Assembly: GCA_050309705.1 (NCBI GenBank)
Contig: JBNRMR010000036.1
Coordinates: 1 to 11,130 of the forward strand
Length of the DNA stretch: 11,130 nucleotides
Source: JBNRMR01 sp050309705
GTDB lineage: Bacteria > Bacillota > Clostridia > Christensenellales > UBA1750
Reading direction: 5' to 3'
Part shown: positions 1 to 5,614 of the stretch, in pieces
How the letters are laid out: each line of letters starts with the position of its first letter
Position numbering within the stretch: the first letter of the stretch is position 1
Translations under genes and position numbers: made by a program
Notes under the pieces: generated by a model
What the model was told of the DNA's origin: nothing
Databases searched by the model: none
What the model saw: only the letters and a program-made list of their open reading frames with translations

Positions 1-311
1 AAGAAGCAGCGGGAGGAAGCGGGAGAGGGTACGCAGTGGCATACGCCCAAGCCCTGCCCATAACTAAAAGCGGCAACGTGTACAAGATAGAGATAATAAA
101 CCCGGTGCATTATGCGTCATATGTAGAATTTGGGCATAGGAGAGTTGGAGGAATTTCGTTTCGATTACCTAATGGACAATGGCACAGAACAACAGATGGG
201 TGGACACAGGGAACATTATGCTGACCATATCTGAAAAGGAAGTTCAAAGGCAAAGCCCCACGCATTATTTAAAAGAAGATGGAAGCGTGGTTGAAGTCAA
301 TATTCGAATAA
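1..311 (+). pseudogene. Degenerate HK97 gp10-like phage head-tail protein
   Basis: HK97 gp10-family proteins are tail-completion or head-tail joining proteins. The readable core, from position 36 (GTG), gives ALPITKSGNVYKIEIINPV then YASYVEFGHR, a typical gp10 central block. The frame breaks at 216-217: inserting one T would turn TQGTLC-stop into TQGTFMLTISEKEV, the expected gp10 continuation, which is found in the next frame. A second shift near 251-255 (one extra A) returns to the first frame as APRII, and TAA at 270-272 replaces an expected codon (probably GAA) before KKMEAWLKSIFE and a natural stop at 309-311. The gene thus carries a -1 deletion, a +1 insertion and a nonsense codon. Upstream of position 36 the frame is also unclear, and the 5' end lies outside the window. 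Family recognition is from memory of the motif pattern; the frame analysis is seen directly. Confidence 0.8.
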
Positions 312-321
312 TTGACAGAAG

Positions 322-358
322 CCCCAAGGAAGGCAGACCCACCTTCCTTGGGGTTTTT
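322..358 (+). terminator. Intrinsic terminator after the gp10 remnant
   Basis: A perfect 12-bp stem (CCCCAAGGAAGG at 322-333 with CCTTCCTTGGGG at 342-353) with an 8-nt loop is followed by TTTTT at 354-358. It begins 11 bases after the ancestral gp10 stop at 309-311. A terminator here is not usual inside a phage morphogenesis operon, so it may come from a rearrangement joint. Confidence 0.85.
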
Positions 359-369
359 CTTCATGCTAT

Positions 370-546
370 GACGTTCATTATGGTGTTGCATGAAAACACC
401 CGTTCCATTTGATCAGTCAAGACGGTAATGGCGTTTATGGCTGGATAGATAGCGCAGATATCGTCGCCGAGGGGGTTTCCTTCACACACGCCGCAAAAGC
501 CAGCAGGGGGCATTACAGAGCGTCTCACAGCCATATGAAATTTTAG
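370..546 (+). pseudogene. C-terminal scrap of a phage tail/lysis protein (XkdP-like)
   Basis: In the plus frame starting at 370 the translation reads DVHYGVA, a TGA at 391-393, then KHPFHLISQDGNGVYGWIDSADI, continuing to TAG at 544-546. The pattern K-H-P-(Y/F)-H-L-I-x-x-D-x-x-x-x-V-Y-G-W-(V/I)-D-x-A-D-I is one I associate with C-terminal ends of phage LysM/XkdP-type tail proteins and some phage amidases, an SH3-like module. The in-frame TGA and the lack of any N-terminal region or start mark it as a fragment. The last 30 or so residues, after ADI, look like nonspecific read-through. The match is short, so the exact parent protein is uncertain. Another reading is a non-coding stretch with a chance match. 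Confidence 0.5.
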
Positions 547-630
547 ATATGAAAAAAGTACCCTTTCGGATGCTCTAACCAACTACCATGACCTTTAATA
601 TAAAACCACGAATACGGCCAATACGAAAAT

Positions 631-849
631 TTATTCTATGTTGCTAATTTAAGATGCGTATATTTCAATTGCACCACCATTCATTTCATCGACAATAATT
701 GATTCACCGTGAGGCTCGTTGTCCCCTTCGCTTGACCAATTATTTGTCCACATACCAATGATGCGTTCCCCATTACTACAAACAACTGTAATTCCCTCTC
801 CCAATTTATACTCGTACTCTCTTAGCGTTTTCAACTCGTCCTCTCCCAT
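631..849 (-). pseudogene. Small phage-associated protein, DUF6897-like, nonsense-truncated
   Basis: The likely start is the ATG at 847-849, giving MGEDELKTLREYEYKLGEG and a 66-residue product that stops at TAA 649-651. The pattern L-R-x-Y, V-C-S-N-G-E-R-I-x-G, a D-N-E-P turn, E-S-I and I-E-I-Y resembles small SH3/Sm-like proteins found beside phage minor head genes in Clostridia (DUF6897-like, by recall). Family members usually end in something like YESEIKSIE. Here the frame reads YAS, then TAA, then ISNIE and a second TAA at 631-633, so a GAA-to-TAA change has probably removed the last six residues. An in-frame upstream ATG at 927 would add 26 residues, but that part lies inside the Ntox50 coding frame and is probably not used. 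A slightly shortened functional protein remains possible. Confidence 0.5.
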
Positions 850-1225
850 ATTTAGGTCTTGCAGGAACAACGTGTGTCCCCTTTCGCTTTGAATAGTGAA
901 TAATTCCGGCATTTGCAGACGCTTCATGTCCCGTGACAGTACGATAAATACCTATCTCCGATGTATGTACAAATCGCTCTTTCTCATCCCAGGTTTTGTT
1001 GCGGCCATATAACGGGTCGCATTTCCCAGCGTCAATATTTACAAGTTCAGCGGCATCAGCCGTAAGTGTGCTGCGCTTTGGGTCAAACGCACTCGTTCCA
1101 AGAATATGCTTATTTTGCCTGGCTTCGTTAAGGGTTAGCGGGCAACTCTCCGCTATCTGCTTATGAACTTTTTCTTTAAAATCATTTTGCCATAATTTGA
1201 GCAATAAAAAACATAGCTCTTCCAT
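806..1225 (-). pseudogene. N-truncated Ntox50 (polymorphic toxin type 50) domain, phage minor-head type
   Basis: The frame encodes PLTLNEARQNKHILGTSAFD, RSTLTADAAELV, AGKCDPLY, NKTWDEKERFVH, IGIYRTV and NAGIIHYSKRKGTHVVPARP. This order (LTLN...QNKHI.GT, R..LTAD, the KERFVH block, IIHYSK.GTH.VPA) matches my memory of the Ntox50 domain, known in polymorphic toxins and as a C-terminal extension of phage minor head proteins in Bacillota. The apparent ATG at 1223-1225 lies inside the hairpin of the minus-strand terminator at 1205-1240, has no ribosome binding site, and the terminator sits directly upstream. The frame is therefore best read as a gene cut off at its 5' end by the junction near 1205-1240. 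The last 44 bases overlap the next small gene, and the tail YGRGRVENAKRVRV is probably read-through after loss of the natural stop. Confidence 0.6.
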
Positions 1226-1240
1226 TTAGGAAGGCTATGT
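1205..1240 (-). terminator. Intrinsic terminator beside the tRNA 3'-end copy
   Basis: On the minus strand ACATAGC-CTTCC (1240-1229 side) pairs with GGAAG-A-GCTATGT with one bulged base and a 5-nt loop, then TTTTT at 1210-1206 and TATTGC. It follows the tRNA 3'-end copy by 5 bases, the arrangement expected after a real tRNA gene. It is also the first terminator downstream of the 646-aa enzyme gene and may now end that transcript. Its sequence is unrelated to the terminator of the intact tRNA-Met. Confidence 0.8.
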
Positions 1241-1245
1241 CTCTT

Positions 1246-1263
1246 ATGGTAGCGGCGACCCGA
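1246..1263 (-). repeat. 18-bp copy of the tRNA-Met 3' end (att-like, distal copy)
   Basis: ATGGTAGCGGCGACCCGA is identical to 10925-10942, which covers the CCA end, acceptor strand and first T-arm bases of the tRNA-Met gene. Both copies have the same orientation. Identity stops on both sides, at 1245 and 1264. No other tRNA parts are recognisable here. Duplicated tRNA 3' ends are a usual product of tyrosine-recombinase integration, but no integrase lies between the copies, so the att role is inferred. Confidence 0.7.
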
Positions 1264-1295
1264 TGCAGTCCCCAGGCCGGGCATACATATTCGGT

Positions 1296-3236
1296 TTATT
1301 CGTCCGCAAACTCCGGTTTGGCATGATCCAGCACCGTTAGATGCTTGCCAAAACGGATCTCCAGGCGCTCGCTGTTGAACTCTGCTGTGCAATAAGGGTT
1401 TTCGTATCTTTTATAATCCTTGACAAGCATCTCCTTGCCCTGCACCAGCAAAGGCTTGTTCCAGCCGAACCGCATTTCCCCCTGGGATGGCGACTGATAA
1501 GTGAAAGCAAAGGTATCGCCTTCCAGCGCGGCGCTCTTAAAGCCTTCCTTAAAAGCCTGAAAGTTTCCATTTTGCGCCGCCGACCCCATTTCAAAGGCCC
1601 AGACATTTGCGTGGCCAGGGGCCATATATTCGAATGGCTTTGCGCGCTGGGCAATCTGCGCCATCTCATCGCTTGCACCGCGCCTTCGGAAGGGGTTATC
1701 ATATAGCTCTTTGCGCACTGGCATCCAGCGGCCGGGACGAAGTGAGCGCATGGCTATATAAGCGCTGTCCTTGCGGCCAAAAACCCAGCCATAGGCCTCA
1801 TCCACTTCATCAAATTCATGCTGGGGAAAATAAGCGTGGGAATAAAGGTAGTCAACAAAATCTGGATTGATCCGGTAGATGCACAGCTGCACGTTTTGAT
1901 GGGCCACGGCTCGGGGAAGGTTCAGGTTTCCAGCCAGCTGGTTAGGACGGGAAGTATAGTCGTTGGAGCCGGGGCTATTTGTGAAAACCAGTGCTCTGCC
2001 GCCCAAGGAGGCTGTCCAAGGGTGCTGTTGATAACCCATGCGGCCCTTGCGGAAATCCTGCGCGCAGCTGAGCATGTAGTCCGGTGTTTTATAGGTGTAG
2101 ATATCTACCTGTGTCATGGCGGTATAATCTGGCGTACCGCTGACGCTGGGAATTCCTGCTGCATCGCAAAGCTCGTACATTTCCTTGTAGGCGTGCACTC
2201 GGTTGAGCATCCAGTTCCAATATGGGTAAACTTTAGTGGAGTTTTCCACCACCAGGCGATCCGAATAGGCCTGGATGCCCCAAAACAGCATGATGTTATC
2301 AAAATCCGCAGGATCAACACCGTAATATTTGGCGTCACAAACATTGATGCTCATTCTTTCTTTATTGATCATAATTGCCGGTTTATCTAAAGCCACTTCT
2401 CGAATTGCCTTGGGGCAGCGGTAATCATAGACCGCCATCAGCGTGGCGCAATCACTGAAACGGCCCATATAACCTTCGCCCCACATAAGACCCATCACCG
2501 GCGCGACGCCCTCGCTGTTCGGATCAATCAGCGAATGGGTATATGCGCGGCCATGGGTGCCGCAAAGGGAGCCCCTAAAGGCGTTGACGGCCATATCAAA
2601 TAGCAACTGATCTATGATCAGCTTGCTCTTTAGGCGGATATCCTCCTCTTCCGCATAGGTCATCAGCCCCAGCATCGCCAAAATATCTTCCGTATAGTAG
2701 CCTTGGGCCAGCCACTCGCTGAAGCCAAAGCGCGCCCGCCAGTCAATCCAGCGTCGGATAAATGGAATTGCGTGCTGACGATGCCATTCCCCGCTTTGGT
2801 TGTTAGAGGGGAAAATTCGCTTCGGGAACAGTTGTCCCACCAGATATTCCGCGCTGTGGAAAAGAATCTGATGATTTTCTGTGAAATAGCAGGCGTGCAC
2901 CTCGCCGGGTTCGTCCAGCCAGTATTTGAAGCCCACCAGTGAATCTTCGATTTTCTGCGCCTGGCCTTCCTTCAGCCTGTCCGTTCCCCGATGCTGCCGC
3001 AAAATGCGCACCAGGCCGGGAATCAGAAAATCAGCGCAATCGTTGCGCTCGTCGATCCACCGCAGTGCCCCATCGATATTTTCATACAAAATAGGATCTG
3101 GCGTCTCGCCTTTTTCCATCAGTTCCATCTTGGCCAGCTCCAAAAAAACATTGCCGCGCCCGCGGAAGCCTGAATTCTCCCTGCCCAGCGCTATTGCATG
3201 GCGCAAGTATTCCAAATTGCTCATCGTCTTTGTCAA
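1296..3236 (-). CDS. Large conserved protein, putative polysaccharide/glycoside-processing enzyme
   Basis: A 646-aa protein with no signal peptide or membrane segment, so cytoplasmic. I do not recognise a named family. Visible conserved-looking blocks are ENHQILFH (about 120-127), RFGFSEWLAQGYY (169-181), GTHGRAY (226-232), YQQHPW (402-407), a RPNQLAGN turn (430-437), NVWAFEMG (544-551) and SPSQGEMRFGW (582-592). The helix-rich, aromatic first half followed by a beta-rich C-terminal third recalls (alpha/alpha)-toroid plus beta-sandwich carbohydrate-active enzymes such as heparinase II/III-like lyases, but this is structural guesswork. TTG at 3234-3236 is preferred as start: AAGGAGGG at 3243-3250 precedes it by 6 bases. 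The in-frame ATG at 3332 would translate the promoter region, and the ATG at 3222-3224 is too far from the Shine-Dalgarno sequence. It diverges from the ABC operon, suggesting it processes the imported substrate. Confidence 0.85.
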   Translation of the reverse strand: MTKTMSNLEYLRHAIALGRENSGFRGRGNVFLELAKMELMEKGETPDPILYENIDGALRWIDERNDCADFLIPGLVRILRQHRGTDRLKEGQAQKIEDSLVGFKYWLDEPGEVHACYFTENHQILFHSAEYLVGQLFPKRIFPSNNQSGEWHRQHAIPFIRRWIDWRARFGFSEWLAQGYYTEDILAMLGLMTYAEEEDIRLKSKLIIDQLLFDMAVNAFRGSLCGTHGRAYTHSLIDPNSEGVAPVMGLMWGEGYMGRFSDCATLMAVYDYRCPKAIREVALDKPAIMINKERMSINVCDAKYYGVDPADFDNIMLFWGIQAYSDRLVVENSTKVYPYWNWMLNRVHAYKEMYELCDAAGIPSVSGTPDYTAMTQVDIYTYKTPDYMLSCAQDFRKGRMGYQQHPWTASLGGRALVFTNSPGSNDYTSRPNQLAGNLNLPRAVAHQNVQLCIYRINPDFVDYLYSHAYFPQHEFDEVDEAYGWVFGRKDSAYIAMRSLRPGRWMPVRKELYDNPFRRRGASDEMAQIAQRAKPFEYMAPGHANVWAFEMGSAAQNGNFQAFKEGFKSAALEGDTFAFTYQSPSQGEMRFGWNKPLLVQGKEMLVKDYKRYENPYCTAEFNSERLEIRFGKHLTVLDHAKPEFADE

Positions 3237-3285
3237 CTGGATCCCTCCTTTTATTAGGTTATAAAAAAAATATTGGTACTTATAT

Positions 3286-3313
3286 AATATAGCAGCCAAG
3301 GGGACTGCGTAAA
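3286..3313 (-). promoter_or_regulatory. Candidate sigma-A promoter of the 646-aa enzyme gene
   Basis: On the minus strand TTTACG (3313-3308) and TATATT (3291-3286) are 16 bases apart; TATTAT at 3289-3284 would give a spacing of 18. The -35 is weak. The site lies about 50 bases upstream of the TTG start in an AT-rich stretch with a run of eight A/T bases. Confidence 0.35.
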
Positions 3314-3510
3314 TAATGAATAATGATATCACGATCTAAATTGACCCAAACTCTCAAAAAACACTGCCGCCGCTTTTTCAGCTTCCCAGCCTCGTTTAGC
3401 AGCTTGATCCTTGCGTTGAGCGCCTTTAAGGGCCAACTCCCTTTGAATTTGACACTTGCATTCATTTTTTGCAAAGGATCAAAAATAAGGAGGAAGCTAC
3501 TATCTGATTA
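3314..3510. other. Divergent intergenic region, no gene recognised
   Basis: Between the two divergent transcription units I see no convincing gene. It contains an orphan Shine-Dalgarno-like AAGGAGG at 3487-3493 with no start codon at a usable distance, a TTGACA at 3449-3454 without a matching -10, and a short inverted repeat AAGGG/CCCTT around 3427-3443. A minus-strand frame (3280-3474) encodes a lysine- and leucine-rich segment around LKALNARIKLLNEAGKL that could be a coiled-coil scrap, but it overlaps the enzyme gene's promoter and has no ribosome binding site. Confidence 0.4.
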
Positions 3511-3539
3511 TTTACATTACCCAACAGATGGCCTATGAT
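3511..3539 (+). promoter_or_regulatory. Candidate promoter of the ABC transporter operon
   Basis: TTTACA (3511-3516) and TATGAT (3534-3539) are separated by exactly 17 bases, each matching the sigma-A consensus at five of six positions. Transcription would start near 3546, leaving a leader of about 120 bases. The start region contains TAGAT-6 bases-ATCTA (3541-3556), an imperfect palindrome that could bind a regulator; this role is a guess. Confidence 0.6.
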
Positions 3540-3667
3540 CTAGATAAGATAATCTATCAAGCATATACTCACCATGCGCTCTTTAGGGCCTAGCCTATTT
3601 GGCAGCTTTTTATTCAGTTTTGAACAAGAGCGACGGTATAAGCATAAAAGGCAAAGGATGTGTTCTT

Positions 3668-4645
3668 TTGAGCAGGCACTTTAATGAAACCGGCGCAAGC
3701 ACCGGCAAAAAGGGAATTGAGCTGGGCGTGAAAAATCATATTAGAAAAAACCTGACATATTTTCGTAATCATTACCTACTTTATCTGATGCTGGCCCTTC
3801 CCGTGCTCTATTATTTGATCTTTAGCTATTGGCCTATGTATGGCATCACAATCGCTTTTAAGAAATACAATATGTTTCTGGGATTCTTCAGGAGCGAATG
3901 GGCGGGTCTAAGATATTTTAAAGAAGTCTTTGCGATGAAGGAGTTCTACAGAGCTATCCGCAACACGTTGACCTTGAATGTTATAGGCCTTGTGTTTGGA
4001 TTTCCCGCCCCCATCATCTTGGCGCTGATGCTTAATGAACTCAAAACCAACAACTTTAAAAAAGTAATTCAAACCATTTTATACCTGCCCCATTTCATGT
4101 CTTGGGTGATAATTGCCGGCATGGCCGCACAAATTTTTTCCACTAATGCAGGACTGATGAACAATGTCCTCATCGGGCTGGGTCTAAAACGCATTGAATG
4201 GCTGACCAGTAACAATTGGTGGATATTCACCTATTTCATAGTAGGTGTCTGGCAGAGCATCGGCTGGAGCGCCATCATCTATATGTCGGCCATCACCAGC
4301 ATCAACCCGGAGATATACGAGGCAGCCAGGGTGGACGGCTGCTGTCGGTTCAAAATGGTCTTTCTTATTACGCTGCCCAGCATCTCCGGAACCATCGTTA
4401 TCATGCTGATTTTGGCCATTGGAGGCATCATGAGCAGCAGCTTCGAACGCCCCTACCTGATGGGCAACAAAATTGTCCAGGACGTCTGCGATGTGCTTTC
4501 TACATTCACCTACCGCTATGGTCTGCAAAACGGACGCTTCAGCATCGCTACCGCTGTGGGGCTTTTCCAATCCGTCATCAATTTCATATTGGTGCTATCG
4601 GCAAACAAAATCAGCAAAATGATCACCGAACAGGGCATATGGTAA
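3668..4645 (+). CDS. LplB-type ABC sugar transporter permease
   Basis: A 325-aa inner-membrane permease of the binding-protein-dependent transport family that, with its partner, forms the translocation channel for an oligosaccharide. A first membrane segment lies in LLYLMLALPVLYYLIFSY (about 37-54), and WPMYGITIAFKKYN after it is typical of LplB/YteP proteins. The EAA loop that contacts the ATPase is EAARVDGCCRFKMVFLITLP (218-237), with a cysteine pair where Ala-Gly/Ser is more common. It ends in the family-like KMITEQGIW. Start choice is uncertain: TTG 3668 has AAAGGA 9 bases upstream; GTG 3728 would give 305 aa, close to the family length; TTG at 3599 is possible but has no good ribosome binding site. 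The next gene starts 13 bases after the stop, so the two are translated from one message. No ATPase gene is present in the window. Confidence 0.93.
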   Translation: MSRHFNETGASTGKKGIELGVKNHIRKNLTYFRNHYLLYLMLALPVLYYLIFSYWPMYGITIAFKKYNMFLGFFRSEWAGLRYFKEVFAMKEFYRAIRNTLTLNVIGLVFGFPAPIILALMLNELKTNNFKKVIQTILYLPHFMSWVIIAGMAAQIFSTNAGLMNNVLIGLGLKRIEWLTSNNWWIFTYFIVGVWQSIGWSAIIYMSAITSINPEIYEAARVDGCCRFKMVFLITLPSISGTIVIMLILAIGGIMSSSFERPYLMGNKIVQDVCDVLSTFTYRYGLQNGRFSIATAVGLFQSVINFILVLSANKISKMITEQGIW

Positions 4646-4658
4646 GGGGGATTTAAGT

Positions 4659-5537
4659 ATGGCTATCAAAGAAAGTGCCGGCGATAGGGCATTTAAGGGC
4701 ATTGTAGCGGTGCTGGTTGTGGCTTTGGCGCTCACCTGCATCATTCCTTTCATCAACCTTCTGGCCATTTCACTTTCACAGACAAGGCCTGTCATTTCGG
4801 GCAAGGTTTCCCTATGGCCCATTGGCTTGAATACGGCCGCATATAAGGCCATTCTTTCCAATGGCCTGTTAGTGAAGTCGCTGTGGTTTACAATTCGCAT
4901 GACGTTTTTGTATACGCTCTTTTGTCTCACTGCCACAGTTCTGTGCGCCTATCCACTTTCACGCACGGACCTGAAGGGGCGTTCTGTTATCTGGATATAT
5001 GTGCTTTTCACTATGTATTTCGGCGGCGGGATGATTCCCACCTACCTTGTTATCAACCAGCTAAAGCTGATCAACACGATCTGGGCGCTGATTCTGCCGG
5101 GTCTTATAAGCACATACAATATGGTTCTGATGAAATCATATTTTTCCTCTCTGCCCGATGCACTGGAGGAATCCGCAGTTATCGACGGCGCAAATGATTT
5201 TCAAATCTTAATCCGGATAGTTCTACCGCTTTCCAAACCCATGCTGGCAACCATCGCGCTCTTTTACGCTGTTGGCCGGTGGAACGCACTGACGGACGCA
5301 CTTCTTTACATCAACAAACCAGATATGTACCCACTCCAGCTCAGGCTGCGGCAAATCATCGACCAGAACCAGGTGACGGGCATCATAAACGACATACAAG
5401 AAGAAAGGGATAATATCGTGGCGGAAACCGTGAAAAGCGCCAGTATTATCTTTAGTATGGTGCCTATATTGATGGTCTACCCCTTCCTTCAAAAATACTT
5501 TGTTAAAGGCGTCATGATAGGCTCAATCAAGGGATAG
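4659..5537 (+). CDS. YtcP/AraQ-type ABC sugar transporter permease
   Basis: A 292-aa second permease of the importer. The first membrane segment is at about 12-38, followed by the extracellular loop and at least four more hydrophobic segments. MYFGGGMIPTYLVINQLKL (119-137) is a signature of the YtcP group that pairs with LplB-like proteins. The EAA loop is at 170-190, with core EESAVIDGA and terminal IVLP. The C-terminus YPFLQKYFVKGVMIGSIKG is nearly invariant in this group in my experience. Start ATG follows AAGGGGG with 8 bases spacing. Length is normal for the family. The 77-base gap to the binding-protein gene contains the palindrome ACCTTAAGGT (5559-5568) and no promoter that I trust. 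Confidence 0.95.
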   Translation: MAIKESAGDRAFKGIVAVLVVALALTCIIPFINLLAISLSQTRPVISGKVSLWPIGLNTAAYKAILSNGLLVKSLWFTIRMTFLYTLFCLTATVLCAYPLSRTDLKGRSVIWIYVLFTMYFGGGMIPTYLVINQLKLINTIWALILPGLISTYNMVLMKSYFSSLPDALEESAVIDGANDFQILIRIVLPLSKPMLATIALFYAVGRWNALTDALLYINKPDMYPLQLRLRQIIDQNQVTGIINDIQEERDNIVAETVKSASIIFSMVPILMVYPFLQKYFVKGVMIGSIKG

Positions 5538-5614
5538 CCCATCCTTTACCGTAAACATACCTTAAGGTCTGAGGATAAAAAGGAATCAAATAAAATTACA
5601 GGGAGGAAAGAACA

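Noticed and set aside
179..412. A 77-codon plus-strand frame as an independent gene
   Set aside because: Its only protein-like part (MLTISEKEV) is the shifted middle of the gp10 remnant, and it then runs through a terminator.
361..582. Minus-strand 73-codon frame
   Set aside because: The opposite strand reads HLISQDG...VYGWIDSADI, a better phage-protein pattern; the minus frame looks like its shadow.
1264..1295. Further degenerate tRNA sequence beyond the 18-bp repeat
   Set aside because: CCGGG followed by CATA vaguely recalls the anticodon arm, but spacing and pairing fail; only the 18 bases match.
1818..2390. A 190-codon plus-strand open frame inside the 646-aa enzyme gene
   Set aside because: It is antisense to a well-supported coding gene with an excellent ribosome binding site; no family pattern and no start signals of its own.
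3449..3454. Perfect TTGACA in the divergent intergenic region as a promoter
   Set aside because: No -10-like hexamer lies 16-18 bases downstream on the plus strand; the TTTACA/TATGAT pair at 3511-3539 is better.
3280..3474. Minus-strand frame with a Lys/Leu-rich segment resembling a coiled-coil or mobilisation-protein scrap
   Set aside because: It overlaps the enzyme's promoter region, lacks a ribosome binding site, and the pattern is too generic to name a family.
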